From: Bacteroidales bacterium
Lineage (GTDB): Bacteria; Bacteroidota; Bacteroidia; Bacteroidales; JAADJA01
Assembly: GCA_020052415.1 (NCBI GenBank)
Contig: JAGVPB010000017.1
Span: 1-56,792 of the forward strand
DNA length: 56,792 bases
Reading direction: 5' to 3'
Position numbers and translations under genes: made by a program. Positions within the stretch are counted from its first letter, which is position 1. Every line of letters begins with the position of its first letter. Below are positions 10,016 through 19,243 of this stretch, piece by piece. The notes below the pieces were generated by a model. The model saw only the letters and a list, made by a program, of their open reading frames with translations, was not told the origin of the DNA and did not search any database.

Positions 10016-10067
10016 TCCTTTATTCCTTTTATTTTAAATCCTTCTACATAATAATTTCCGAATATCG

Positions 10068-10096
10068 CTTGTAATTTCGAAAAAAATATATATTTG
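10068..10096 (+). promoter_or_regulatory. Promoter of tnaA
   Basis: CTTG at 10068-10071 is followed after 17 bp by TATATTTG at 10089-10096, fitting the Bacteroidota -33/-7 pattern. It lies about 190 bp before the tryptophanase start, so the mRNA would have a long leader. The leader (10102-10285) holds a 37-codon open frame at 10114-10227 with no Trp codon; it probably is not a TnaC-type leader peptide. Confidence 0.55.
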
Positions 10097-10285
10097 CGCA
10101 GACAATTTATTTGATGAAAGACATTTGTTTTCTCCGGTTCCTGATAACGCACCTCTTCCTGAACATCAAGCGCAGGGATGAGTTCCATTTGAGATTAGAT
10201 ATTAGATATCTGATATTTGATATTTGATTTATAAATTTTGAAACCGATCATTCCAATTTAAATTTAAAACTTAAAATTATTTTTC

Positions 10286-11665
10286 ATGGAACTTCCGTTT
10301 GCAGAATCCTACAAAATTAAAATGGTTGAAACCCTTCGAAGGAGTTCGAGAGAAGAAAGGGAAAAATGGCTAAAAGATTCCTGCTATAACCTGTTTAAGC
10401 TTAGGAGTGAATACGTGTATATAGATCTGCTCACCGATTCGGGTACCGGCGCTATGAGCGATAAACAATGGTCGGCAATGATGGTTGGCGACGAAAGTTA
10501 TGCCGGAGCATCGTCCTATCATTTAATGAAGGACACTATAAAAAAACTTTTTGGATTTGCTGATTTTTTACCAACTCACCAGGGGAGGGCTGCAGAAAAT
10601 GTTTTGTTTACCGTACTTGTGAAACCAGAAAATATTATTCCCGGAAATTCTCACTTCGATACCACAAAAGGACATATAGAATTCCGCAAAGCACATGCTG
10701 TTGACTGCACCATTGATGAAGCTTTCAACCCTACTCTGAACCATCCCTTTAAAGGAAATATTAACCTTAATAAGCTTGAAAAAGTACTAAAAGAAAATCC
10801 GATTGAAAAAATACCATTTATTATTGTGACACTTACTTGCAACAGTTCCGGAGGACAACCGGTATCACTGCAAAACCTGAAAGATGTTCACATGCTTGCC
10901 CGAAAATATGGGACCCGGGTTTTGTTTGATTCTGCCCGGTTTGCAGAAAATGCCTATTTTATCAAAACAAGGGAAAAGGGTTATGAAAATAAAACCATCC
11001 GGGAAATTGTATTGGAAATGTTCAGTTATGCCGATATGATGACTATGAGCAGCAAGAAAGATGCGATCGTCAATATCGGTGGTTTCATTGCCATGAGGGA
11101 TCATGATTTATTTCAGCAGGCAAGTGTTTACAATATTTTATTTGAAGGCTATATCACTTATGGAGGAATGGCTGGCAGGGATATGAGCGCGTTATCACAG
11201 GGACTGATGGAAGCAACGGAATTCGATTACCTTGAAACCCGTGTAAAACAAGTAGCCTATCTCGGTGAAAAATTAAAAAATTATGGGGTTCCCGTACTCG
11301 AACCTTTTGGAGGCCATGCCATTTTTATTGATGCGAAAAAGTTTTTACCCACTATTCCCAAAGAAGAATTTATAGCACAAACCCTTGCCATTGAAATCTA
11401 TCTTGAAGGCGGAGTCCGGGCAGTCGAGATCGGGACTCTGCTCGCCGACCGCGACCCCGAAACCCGTGAAAACCGTTTTCCAGAGCTTGAGATGGTTCGG
11501 CTTGCAATTCCACGCAGGGTTTATACCAACAATCACATGGATTATGTGGCTGTAACTGTTGCCAATGTTTATCAATATAGAAATACCTTTAAGAATGGTT
11601 TTAAGATAATCCGCGAAGCTCCGATATTAAGACATTTTACAGTTGAACTGGATAAAATTTGCTAA
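10286..11665 (+). CDS. tnaA: Tryptophanase (tryptophan indole-lyase)
   Basis: A 459-residue PLP-dependent beta-eliminating lyase that splits L-tryptophan into indole, pyruvate and ammonia in the cytoplasm. The PLP lysine is in MSSKKDAIVNIGG, and IDLLTDSGTGAMSD near the N-terminus is the fold I signature. The close relative tyrosine phenol-lyase is the alternative. Three positions favour tryptophanase: FDTTKGH (the lyase has FTTTRYH), AVEIG (the phenol-lyase has an Arg, MERG) and LRHFT near the C-terminus, where His replaces the phenol-lyase Phe. It has its own promoter and faces the next gene tail to tail. No tryptophan transporter is adjacent. Confidence 0.92.
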   Translation: MELPFAESYKIKMVETLRRSSREEREKWLKDSCYNLFKLRSEYVYIDLLTDSGTGAMSDKQWSAMMVGDESYAGASSYHLMKDTIKKLFGFADFLPTHQGRAAENVLFTVLVKPENIIPGNSHFDTTKGHIEFRKAHAVDCTIDEAFNPTLNHPFKGNINLNKLEKVLKENPIEKIPFIIVTLTCNSSGGQPVSLQNLKDVHMLARKYGTRVLFDSARFAENAYFIKTREKGYENKTIREIVLEMFSYADMMTMSSKKDAIVNIGGFIAMRDHDLFQQASVYNILFEGYITYGGMAGRDMSALSQGLMEATEFDYLETRVKQVAYLGEKLKNYGVPVLEPFGGHAIFIDAKKFLPTIPKEEFIAQTLAIEIYLEGGVRAVEIGTLLADRDPETRENRFPELEMVRLAIPRRVYTNNHMDYVAVTVANVYQYRNTFKNGFKIIREAPILRHFTVELDKIC

Positions 11666-11709
11666 AACGATTTTATTTATTTCTAGGTTTTATTTCAAAT
11701 TTCAATCCT

Positions 11710-13059
11710 CTAATCCATATACCCTGCCTCCGAAAGCAGTGTCCAGCCGCTAGCCCAGTTTACTATTCCAAAAGCGCCTTTATAATTTACTTGGATGAAC
11801 CAGCTGTCGGGCAAAGGCGCCATGTTTTCTCCGACATTAACTAACGGGATCAGCCGGTAATAATCAGGCGAAATGGTAAAACCCGGATCGGAAACTATAT
11901 TCATCGCCTGTGTAAAATATGCCTTAAATACCTGGTTTTGCGATGTTGTATTGGTTCCATTTCCGGCATAAACATTAAAAATATCTTCTGCGGTATTTTC
12001 CGCTATGTCCCAGAAAATATTGTTTTTTATTTCAAGATTACCCGATTCAAACTGTGTATAACTGTTGGAAGAGTTGTCTTTATATTCGATTTTAATGCCG
12101 CCCGACTGGTTCGTAAAAATTGAATTTGCGAATTTACCTGCTGAGTTCATGCTGAATTGTGCGGCATTATTGGTAATATGGCTTCCCCTGCCGACGAATG
12201 TTCCATTGTAAATAACAGGTATTGAATAAGGCATACCGATTTCAGGATCGGTACCACCGCCGCATTCGAGGATCAAATCCCCATCCCCTGGATCCTGAAT
12301 GGCAAGCCAGAACTGGCCTTTTCCCGAATAACCCAGGTCATAATCGAAAGCATCATCCCCATTAAAAGCAGAAACCACATACCTGCAATTAACCCTTCCT
12401 CCAAAAAACTCAATGCCATCATCCTTATTGGAAATTATTTCAATTTTTTCAATGGTGGTTCCACTACCCACCCCGCCGAGCGTCAATCCGTTTATTTCAT
12501 TGCCCTCGCCAATATTTGTACCGCCATGCCGAATGGATACATATTTTAAAATCCCGGAATTATCTTCATCGTCATCGCCTCCAAATATCCCTCTTGTTTC
12601 ATAAAACGGAATACCCTCGATGTGACTTTCACCGGTTTGTAAATTAAGCCTTGCATTGCCAAGTATAATTAATCCGCCCCATAATCCCTTTGTCATCACG
12701 GGAACGGAGCCTTCAAGGTCATCGCCTACACATGTAAATATAACAGGCTTGTCAGCCGTTCCTTCTGCAATTAATTTTCCCCCTCTTGCCACGATCAGTG
12801 CCGATGCGTTTTCTCCCTGCCCTGTTTTACCTCTGACGACAGTTCCGGCTTCAATAGTCAGTGTTTGTCCGTCATTGACAAATACAAGACCATCAAGCAG
12901 GTATTGCTTATCGGAAGTCCAGGTGGTCGTTCCGGTACCACCGCCATTGTCCTCAATTGCTTCGAAATCGCTATCAATGATGTAATCGCTTTTCCTGTCG
13001 CAGGAAATTAAAACGATGATCATCAGATTAAATAAAGTAATTTGAATATAAGCCTTCAT
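11710..13059 (-). CDS. Secreted parallel-repeat lipoprotein, paralogue of 19244-20599
   Basis: A 449-residue lipoprotein with lipobox VLISC. After a linker it reads as a right-handed beta-helix type protein rich in Gly, Asn and Asp (LTIEAGTVVRGKTGQGENASALIVARGGKLIAEGTADKPVIFT, given in its conserved parts). Shared with its paralogue are NGLTLGGVGSGT, NKDDGIEFFGG, DDAFDYD and QFWLAIQDP. It starts 11 bp after the porin on the same transcript. No catalytic site or T9SS tail is visible. The function is unknown; the company of a porin, a TonB receptor and a Pho-like regulator suggests surface capture of a nutrient such as phosphate or organophosphate. Confidence 0.8.
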   Translation of the reverse strand: MKAYIQITLFNLMIIVLISCDRKSDYIIDSDFEAIEDNGGGTGTTTWTSDKQYLLDGLVFVNDGQTLTIEAGTVVRGKTGQGENASALIVARGGKLIAEGTADKPVIFTCVGDDLEGSVPVMTKGLWGGLIILGNARLNLQTGESHIEGIPFYETRGIFGGDDDEDNSGILKYVSIRHGGTNIGEGNEINGLTLGGVGSGTTIEKIEIISNKDDGIEFFGGRVNCRYVVSAFNGDDAFDYDLGYSGKGQFWLAIQDPGDGDLILECGGGTDPEIGMPYSIPVIYNGTFVGRGSHITNNAAQFSMNSAGKFANSIFTNQSGGIKIEYKDNSSNSYTQFESGNLEIKNNIFWDIAENTAEDIFNVYAGNGTNTTSQNQVFKAYFTQAMNIVSDPGFTISPDYYRLIPLVNVGENMAPLPDSWFIQVNYKGAFGIVNWASGWTLLSEAGYMD

Positions 13060-13069
13060 TTGAGGTCTT

Positions 13070-14089
13070 TTAAAAAGAAATTTCCAGATTCAGATAGATA
13101 AATTGCCTGTTAGCTTCGCTTTTTGCATAGGGAAACCAATCCTGGTAATCAAAAGCGATTTTTATCAGTTTTATCGGCGAATACTCAATCCCGGCAATGA
13201 TAGAGCTCCCGTCTGATGAAATATTCCAGGGGATTTCTTCACCCTGATGCTTGTTGGAGGACAATTCATCATAACGTCCGAATAACTGGATTTTCTTAAA
13301 CGGATTCCATGATCCATAAACCGAGTAACCAAATTTGTCATTTCCATCCTGAAATTCCTCGTTAAACCTGTAATTGTACTCTATCCCGGCTGAATATTTT
13401 TCCTTTTTCCGGTAACCGATAAATCCGGCTACCGTAACCTGATCACTTTCTTTTGTGGTATAATCGCAATAGATACGTGTAACAAGGTTTTCCCAAGGAT
13501 TTATGGTGATACCGGAGCCGGCTTTGAGTGTATTGTCATTTTGTAAATTTGTATAACCTTCACCGTTCATGACCGTAAAATCAACTGCAAGCCATTTTTT
13601 CCAATCATAATTAATCAGCCAGCCCAGATCGGCTGTGTTTCCAAACCTATACCGGTCGTTAAATGATTTTTCAATATAACGGTGATCCCAAAATCTCTCC
13701 TGAAGTTTGAAATGCTGAAGATCAATGATCCCAAAATAAGAAGTGATTTTTTTGTAATTAAATTTTAAATACGCGCTTCTAAAATAGGCATACCTCCTGA
13801 TCCTTGAATATTCCGAGAGATCTTCAGGGCTCCCTATATCCAGCCTGACACAAGCTTCAAAATATTCCGACAATCTGTTCTCATATCCCAAATATGCCCG
13901 GGTAATTTCAAAAGCCAATGCATTGTTTCCGGTATTGATATTGGAATGAAAATTACTGAAAATCTTACCCGAGACTTTTCCGGGTATTTGGATGTGTGTC
14001 GAATCGCCCGCCATCACAACTCCTTTTAAAAATAATATTGCGGTGATACCACACAGATAACAAAGGATTTGTTTCGTCCATATTTTCAT
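13070..14089 (-). CDS. OprO/OprP-like outer-membrane porin
   Basis: A beta-barrel porin of about 339 residues. The open frame reaches 14116, but the Met at 14089 (MKIWTKQILCYLCG) gives a clean signal peptide and is preferred. The mature part has the alternating pattern and motifs of phosphate-selective porins O/P (ITRAYLGYENRLSEYFEACVRLDIG; WLINYDWKKWLAVDFTVMNGEGY, in pieces) and ends in an aromatic residue, as barrel proteins do. A -7 box TATTTTTG lies at 14121-14114. The parallel-repeat lipoprotein follows directly in the same operon. Anion or phosphate selectivity is inferred from the family only. Confidence 0.8.
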   Translation of the reverse strand: MKIWTKQILCYLCGITAILFLKGVVMAGDSTHIQIPGKVSGKIFSNFHSNINTGNNALAFEITRAYLGYENRLSEYFEACVRLDIGSPEDLSEYSRIRRYAYFRSAYLKFNYKKITSYFGIIDLQHFKLQERFWDHRYIEKSFNDRYRFGNTADLGWLINYDWKKWLAVDFTVMNGEGYTNLQNDNTLKAGSGITINPWENLVTRIYCDYTTKESDQVTVAGFIGYRKKEKYSAGIEYNYRFNEEFQDGNDKFGYSVYGSWNPFKKIQLFGRYDELSSNKHQGEEIPWNISSDGSSIIAGIEYSPIKLIKIAFDYQDWFPYAKSEANRQFIYLNLEISF

Positions 14090-14275
14090 AAAATCCGAAC
14101 TTGATAATGCCATCAAAAATAAAAAGTCCGGTTTTTATTTCGTGATTTAAACACAAATATTATTAACAAAAATTTCATTGATACTTTAGAATATATTTAC
14201 TTGTTTTAGTGTATTTTACGCTTTGTAATTTGATTATTGTTTTTGTGACAGTCAGTAAATTTTTTGATTTAATTC

Positions 14276-14331
14276 TTAAGAAAAACTTAACTCACGGTTA
14301 AAATTAACTTAAGAATGACAGAATACTTTTG
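14276..14331 (+). promoter_or_regulatory. Pho-box-like array of four 11-bp direct repeats plus -7 box
   Basis: Four head-to-tail 11-bp units start at 14276, 14287, 14298 and 14309, each beginning TTAA. The fourth ends at 14319, and 4 bp later TACTTTTG (14324-14331) fits the -7 element. PhoB-type OmpR regulators bind 11-bp direct repeats that replace the upstream promoter element. The same layout occurs before the lipoprotein gene at 20599. Binding by the PhoB-like regulator at 20760 is inferred. Confidence 0.65.
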
Positions 14332-14353
14332 TACAATCAAAAAATGAAATGAA

Positions 14354-14707
14354 ATGAAAAATACAATCTTAATTATAGCATTCTCCGTTTTTATGGGTTG
14401 GGCGATTGCCGGAAACGACATATCATCAGGCAGTAATCCGGTAACTCCGGTTCAAAAGGTTACCTTAACAGGGAAAGTGATTGACTTTAATTCGGGGGAA
14501 GCATTAACAGGAGTTGAGGTTTCTATTGAAGGAACCGGCATTGTTACATACACCGATTTTGACGGGAACTTTGAGATAAAAGATGTTGTGCCCGGAACTT
14601 ATAATCTCATCGCTTCGTTCATTTCCTATAAGAACAGCCTGGTTGAGAATTTCGACGCTGCACAAAATAAAAGTTTTGTTGATATAAAGTTGCAGACTTC
14701 AAATTAA
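14354..14707 (+). CDS. Secreted CarboxypepD-regulatory-like domain protein
   Basis: A 117-residue protein with a signal peptide (ILIIAFSVFMGWAIAGND) and one CarboxypepD_reg-like beta-sandwich domain (LTGKVIDFNSGEALTGVEVSIEGTGIV, DGNFEIKDVVPGTYNL). That domain normally forms the N-terminus of TonB receptors; here it stands alone. It has the strongest Pho-box-like promoter in the window and is divergent from the porin operon. It could be a periplasmic or surface accessory of the nutrient system. A similar domain opens the TonB receptor at 16364-19168. Confidence 0.82.
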   Translation: MKNTILIIAFSVFMGWAIAGNDISSGSNPVTPVQKVTLTGKVIDFNSGEALTGVEVSIEGTGIVTYTDFDGNFEIKDVVPGTYNLIASFISYKNSLVENFDAAQNKSFVDIKLQTSN

Positions 14708-14743
14708 CTAGCTCTTTCTGATAAAAATATAAATTTACTTTTC

Positions 14744-14771
14744 AAAAAGCTGTCACGTTCGACAGCTTTTT
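14744..14771. terminator. Bidirectional Rho-independent terminator
   Basis: AAAAAGCTGTC (14744-14754) and GACAGCTTTTT (14761-14771) form a perfect 11-bp stem with a 6-nt loop. A- and T-rich flanks allow use in both directions. It ends the CarboxypepD-like gene on the plus strand. Confidence 0.9.
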
Positions 14772-14791
14772 GCTTTTATACAGGGAATAAA

Positions 14792-14920
14792 AGGCTATCC
14801 CAAAAGTCAAGAACCTGGGTCACATTGAGCCTGTCGAAATGTGTATTAGGCTGAAAATCAATCATACTTCGACAGGCTCAGTATGACTTTGGACCCCGAA
14901 AATGACTTTTGAGACAGCCT
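14792..14920. repeat. 129-bp inverted-repeat (MITE-like) element
   Basis: The ends AGGCTATCCCAAAAGTCA and, reverse complemented, AGGCTGTCTCAAAAGTCA match at 16 of 18 positions. Inside, GAGCCTGTCGAA (14827-14838) and TTCGACAGGCTC (14868-14879) form a perfect second inverted repeat. No coding capacity. It looks like a non-autonomous mobile or repetitive element, or a structured RNA. Confidence 0.8.
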
Positions 14921-14968
14921 ACTATGGTTGAATCAATTCATTTCAAAATCAATTCCAAAGTATTTCAT

Positions 14969-15673
14969 TTACATCTTTAGTGGACTACCGACCACTATAT
15001 GAAAATTAAAAGATGGGTTTTGCAGCGCATTGAGCAACCTTACCCATATTGGAAGTAACATTTCCGTACCACGTGCTGTAGTTATATCGCCTAAATCAAG
15101 CATGTTCTTTTCCTTCCATCCGAATTGTGCTAAAAAATTCTTCACATCCTTTTTTGCATCTGCATCATTTCCGCTGAGGAATACATTATGTTCGCCGGGT
15201 ATCATATCGGGATTGACCATTATATATGCATTCATTGTATTCAGGCTCTTTACCACTTTAGTCTGTGGTAATTCACGCTGGATTTGCTCACCGAGTGAAT
15301 CCGTATTGCATACAGTCAGCGAAGGCGGCATACCTTTTGAAAAATCCAGCGGATTGGCTATATCAAGCAGGGTTTTACCTGCAAGATTCTCCTTACCTGC
15401 GAGTTTAAGGACTTCAAGCGAACCCTGACCGTTGGAAGCATTAACTACCATTTCTCCAAAAGCTGCCGCTTCGGCAAATGTTCCCAACTTTACTTGCGGG
15501 TTTTGCTTGTGCCACTCATTAAACGGGGGGCGGCCATACATATCTTTTTCACTTTTTGCCTGCGTGCTGCTGACATTCCGGGTTCCAAGCATGACTTCAT
15601 AGCCTAAACCTGTAAGTTTGGCGGAAATGGTCTGACCTACAACTCCTGATCCCAATACTGCAATTTTTTTCAT
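14969..15673 (-). CDS. NAD(P)-binding F420-reductase-like oxidoreductase
   Basis: A 234-residue protein of the NADP/F420-dependent oxidoreductase family. The Rossmann motif GSGVVGQTI (residues 8-16) is followed by TRN, typical of NADP preference. Further conserved stretches are VVNASNGQGS, LLDIANPLDF and VKSLNTMNAYIM. Bacteroidota are not known to make F420, so it more probably acts with NADP(H) on an unknown substrate. It is a single gene between an inverted-repeat element and the receptor operon and shows no clear link to either. Confidence 0.82.
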   Translation of the reverse strand: MKKIAVLGSGVVGQTISAKLTGLGYEVMLGTRNVSSTQAKSEKDMYGRPPFNEWHKQNPQVKLGTFAEAAAFGEMVVNASNGQGSLEVLKLAGKENLAGKTLLDIANPLDFSKGMPPSLTVCNTDSLGEQIQRELPQTKVVKSLNTMNAYIMVNPDMIPGEHNVFLSGNDADAKKDVKNFLAQFGWKEKNMLDLGDITTARGTEMLLPIWVRLLNALQNPSFNFHIVVGSPLKM

Positions 15674-15839
15674 AACTATTTTTATTTTTTTTGATTGATC
15701 TTGTACAAACTAAATTACGAACCCTAATTATATTATCTAACCACCTGCCGTGGATTTTGTTCAAAAAGCAGTTGCATGCCGACATAAAAAAAGCACAGTA
15801 TAACTGCGCCTTAGTATTTCTCAACATTTAAAACCCACT

Positions 15840-16304
15840 TCAGTATTTTCTTTCGTTGATCAGGCTTCCGTCTTTATTATACATTTTCCAGATACCGGTT
15901 TTCTCACCCAGCTTATAGTGCATTTCGTAAAGTAATATACCTTCTGTGTTCCAGATAAACCAGTCGCCATCTTTTTTATCTTCTTTGTATGAAGCTTCGG
16001 CGGTTTTTATACCCTGTTCGTTCCAGTTAACCCATAAACCGTCTTTTTTCCCTTCCTTATATGAGCGTTGTTCCTGTTTTTCGCCATTTTCGTAATGCGT
16101 GATCACCAGGCCGTCTTCAATTCCATTTTTAATATTTCGCTCTATCTTCGGTTTTCCGTTTTCATAATATTCTACGTGATTGCCGGTATAAAGCATATCC
16201 TTTTTATAATAATAACCCTCGCGGTATTCAAGATCCTGGCTGAAAACCGTAACTGTTAACAAGAAAAAGGACACCAAAAAGCCCGGTTGTTTGATTTTAT
16301 ACAT
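15840..16304 (-). CDS. MORN/YwqK-like repeat secreted protein
   Basis: About 154 residues from the preferred start at 16304, which gives the signal peptide KQPGFLVSFFLLTVTVFSQ; the frame extends to 16352. The mature part is repeats of about 23 residues (YYENGKPKIERNIKNGIEDG, YENGEKQEQRSYKEGKKDG, WNEQGIKTAEASYKEDKKDG), the MORN-like pattern of YwqK-family proteins. The role of these repeats in Bacteroidota is not known. It lies last in the lipoprotein-receptor operon, 12-60 bp after the TonB receptor. Confidence 0.8.
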   Translation of the reverse strand: MYKIKQPGFLVSFFLLTVTVFSQDLEYREGYYYKKDMLYTGNHVEYYENGKPKIERNIKNGIEDGLVITHYENGEKQEQRSYKEGKKDGLWVNWNEQGIKTAEASYKEDKKDGDWFIWNTEGILLYEMHYKLGEKTGIWKMYNKDGSLINERKY

Positions 16305-16363
16305 ATTATCTGAATTTAAATCTTTATACGATATTATTAAAAGTTTGGTCAATCTAAATTACA

Positions 16364-19168
16364 TTAATGTAAATTATAGGTTATTCCTAAACCAAATGAT
16401 ATTCCTTTTGAATATTTATAAAAAGAATAGTTAGTCCCGTTATAGCTGTACGATTCGTCATGCACTGAATTCAGGAGGTTTTTGGCTGAGAAGGAAACCG
16501 TAAAAAACCTGCCCAGGCTCTTTTTCAGATTAAAGTCGAGCGAAGGAAACGGTTGCTCGAGTACATCAGGTGTCCCCCCTTTGGTAACCAGCGATATTCT
16601 TTCCCCTGTGATGTTGAAAACAAGGTTGGCAGAAAGTCCCAATGTATCGGATTGGTATGCCAGAAGTGCATTGAAAATATAAGGCGCCTGACCGAACAAA
16701 GGGCGCGTATCGGGATGATCAGGTACCAGTGCCCGGATAGACTTCAATTCAACGGAATCAATGGAAACTTCTGAGCGAATATAGGAAAAATTAATTCCCA
16801 CGCTTAAATTCCGGATTGCATGAATGAAATCAAATGATTTCCTTAATTCCGCTTCAAAACCATAATTGTTTGCTTTGTTCACGTTCTGATAGGAAATCTC
16901 CGGATTGGATGCCACCGGATTATCAACCATTTCGATGGGATTGGTGAAAATTTTATAGAATAATCCGAACGATACTATTTCTCCCGGCTTCATGAAATAC
17001 TCCCATTTTAAATCGAAATTATCTATAAGGGTGCTTTTAAGGCCGGGATTACCGATAATAGTTGGAGCAACCGGGCTGAAAGAGGCAAACGGAGCAATTT
17101 CCCTGAAGGTTGGCCTCGAAAGTGTCCGGGTATAGGCTAACCGCAGATTCATATTATCAACGAGGGTATAAGTCAGGTTAACGGCAGGCAGAAGGTTGCT
17201 GTCGTTTAACTCACCTTTTGAAATGTTTTTCTTTTTACTTTCAGAGATTAGATTGTTTTTCTCGAACCTTGCACCTGCTTCTATCCTGAACTTCGCGAAT
17301 AACGGCATATCCGCCATACCATAAATTCCAAATACGGATTGGGTTCCATCGTAGCTGTTCCTAAGATCGGTTGCGTTCTGAACATACAACCCATAGTTTT
17401 GCTTGGTAACAGGATCATAAAAAGGATTGGCCTGCCCGATATTCCCATCGCTGAGATAATCCGAAACACTTCCGTTAAAATATTGGACCTGTGCCAGGTA
17501 ATCAATCTTTTTCTCGGTGAATTCGCGGATTTTATAAACGTAAGCCCCGCCAAAATTAAATTTAGAACCGGCACCTTTTACCTTAAAAGGTAATTCAAAG
17601 TTAAGCTTTGCATCCAGGTTGTTTTCATTCATTGACCGGTTAAACCTCGAAGGTACCTTATATTTGGATGGATTGATCTCATACATTGAACCACCGATAT
17701 TTTCAGGATAATAGCTGTTTGTAAAAAACCTCAGGTCGGGCTCGTTCTGTTTTGAATTGGTTAACGAAACGATCCAGCTTATCTTCAGTTTGGCAAGGGT
17801 CTGAAGGAAATGTTCGCCTTTCAGTTGATTGGTAAGGATCATTCTTTCCTGAAATCCAAGCTCACGGCTTTGAATGTACATTCCAAATTCATCCGAGGGT
17901 TTTTGCCCGAAATCATAGCTTGCTTCTTTAATACCGGATTGATTATAGAACAACACATAGCCGATTTTATGATTTCCTGTGATTTTATAATTTAAGTTCA
18001 ATAGGCCTCCTGCCAATGACTCCATTTCACCTTTGGCCTCAGTATATTCATTTTCGATATTCAATCCTTCGGCGTTGGCGGCTGTAAGTTTATAAATACC
18101 CCGTTCGCCATCATCATAATAATTCAAATCCAGCTTATAGCTCAATCCGAAATTATAGCCCAATGGTTTGCCGAACAATCTGGTCTGATTTCCCACTGAA
18201 AAACTGTAATGCTGGTTCACAAAGGAGCTTTGGGCAGCCGGCTCCATAATTTTGTTAAACGAACGGGTCGTGGCATCAATCTGATCACGATTGGCAGGAT
18301 AAAGTGGAATATCTTCAGGATTTACAGACCAATCCCTTGTCCCGTCATCGAATCCAAGTCCGTCCCATTTTCCTCCATCATAAGAAAGAAATTCGTTATT
18401 AAATGAGGATATTGTATTGTATTCAAATGCAGCCGAAAAAGTAAGATTGAATTTTTCAGGAAAATCTTTGGTCACAATGTCAATTAGTCCGCCGGTAAAA
18501 GGATTCAGGTTTGGACTAAAGCTTTTATAAACCATCATATTTTCGATGGCGCTGGTAGGAAAAATGTCCATCTGGACGGTATTCCGTTCCGGGTCGAGGC
18601 TGGGTATTTCGGCTCCGTTCAGTGTGGTTTTGCTGTAACGATCGCCGAGTCCGCGAACATACACATACTTGCCTCCCTCAATTGAAACCCCGGTTACGCG
18701 CTTAATTGCCCCGGCTGCATCGCTGTCGCCACTTTTCGAAAATTGCTGCGACGAGATGCCATCAATCAACGAAGCAGATTTTTTCTGCATTGTGAGCAAT
18801 GCTGATTCCGTGTTCCGGACTGCCCGCGCCGATACAACAATTTCTTCAAGCCCAAGTGATACTGGTATTAACTTAATATCGAATACAGTGATCTGGTTCG
18901 CATTGATTTCGACTCCGGTAATCACTTGTGTTTCGTAGGAAATAAAAGTGCATTTAATATTCTGCTTTCCCGGTTTAATTCCTGTTATTGAATAATTTCC
19001 ATCCAGGTCAGCCGAGGAACCTATTAAAGTTCCTTCTACCAAAACTGTCGCCCCTATTAATTCCTCTCCTGTTTCACCATCCGAAACCTTACCCCTGAGT
19101 GTTCCGTTCTGTGCTAATAGGGAGATGCCTGCAAGTAAAATCAAAAAAAATAAAATCGTTCTTCTCAT
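16364..19168 (-). CDS. TonB-dependent outer-membrane receptor
   Basis: A 934-residue receptor. A signal peptide precedes a CarboxypepD_reg-like domain (about 25-105: LRGKVSDGETGEELIGATVLVEG). A TonB-box/plug domain (about 115-240: VYVRGLGDRYSKTTLNGAEIPSLDPERN) and a C-terminal 22-strand barrel with the family ending ISFGLGITYNLH follow. It imports a substrate with TonB energy. It shares a transcript with the parallel-repeat lipoprotein (75 bp upstream) but has no SusD partner, so it is not a Sus-type glycan system. Substrate unknown; the adjacent Pho-like regulators suggest a phosphate-containing ligand. Confidence 0.94.
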   Translation of the reverse strand: MRRTILFFLILLAGISLLAQNGTLRGKVSDGETGEELIGATVLVEGTLIGSSADLDGNYSITGIKPGKQNIKCTFISYETQVITGVEINANQITVFDIKLIPVSLGLEEIVVSARAVRNTESALLTMQKKSASLIDGISSQQFSKSGDSDAAGAIKRVTGVSIEGGKYVYVRGLGDRYSKTTLNGAEIPSLDPERNTVQMDIFPTSAIENMMVYKSFSPNLNPFTGGLIDIVTKDFPEKFNLTFSAAFEYNTISSFNNEFLSYDGGKWDGLGFDDGTRDWSVNPEDIPLYPANRDQIDATTRSFNKIMEPAAQSSFVNQHYSFSVGNQTRLFGKPLGYNFGLSYKLDLNYYDDGERGIYKLTAANAEGLNIENEYTEAKGEMESLAGGLLNLNYKITGNHKIGYVLFYNQSGIKEASYDFGQKPSDEFGMYIQSRELGFQERMILTNQLKGEHFLQTLAKLKISWIVSLTNSKQNEPDLRFFTNSYYPENIGGSMYEINPSKYKVPSRFNRSMNENNLDAKLNFELPFKVKGAGSKFNFGGAYVYKIREFTEKKIDYLAQVQYFNGSVSDYLSDGNIGQANPFYDPVTKQNYGLYVQNATDLRNSYDGTQSVFGIYGMADMPLFAKFRIEAGARFEKNNLISESKKKNISKGELNDSNLLPAVNLTYTLVDNMNLRLAYTRTLSRPTFREIAPFASFSPVAPTIIGNPGLKSTLIDNFDLKWEYFMKPGEIVSFGLFYKIFTNPIEMVDNPVASNPEISYQNVNKANNYGFEAELRKSFDFIHAIRNLSVGINFSYIRSEVSIDSVELKSIRALVPDHPDTRPLFGQAPYIFNALLAYQSDTLGLSANLVFNITGERISLVTKGGTPDVLEQPFPSLDFNLKKSLGRFFTVSFSAKNLLNSVHDESYSYNGTNYSFYKYSKGISFGLGITYNLH

Positions 19169-19243
19169 TTTTTAAATTATAAACTGACAGTACCCTGATC
19201 AGGCACCGTCAGCTTTTATTAATGTCAGTATTTGGATAAATCT

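Noticed and set aside
9680-10188. Open frames with Ser/Thr/Asp or Tyr/Trp/Asn repeats
   Set aside because: They are translations of the minisatellite tracts, not genes.
10114-10227. 37-codon open frame in the tnaA leader, possible TnaC-like leader peptide
   Set aside because: No Trp codon, no ribosome site and the second half is a GATATT/AGATAT word repeat, so it probably is not a regulatory peptide.
10286-11665. Tyrosine phenol-lyase instead of tryptophanase
   Set aside because: The Arg and Phe positions typical of phenol-lyase are Ile and His here, as in tryptophanase.
14090-14275. Search for a Pho-like array in front of the porin
   Set aside because: No 11-bp TTAA-type repeats in the right direction; only a -7 box was found, so regulation of the porin by the same factor is open.
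19189-19216. Imperfect hairpin between the lipoprotein and TonB receptor genes as a terminator
   Set aside because: The stem has a mismatch, the loop is long and no T run follows on the minus strand; the genes probably stay in one operon, possibly with attenuation.
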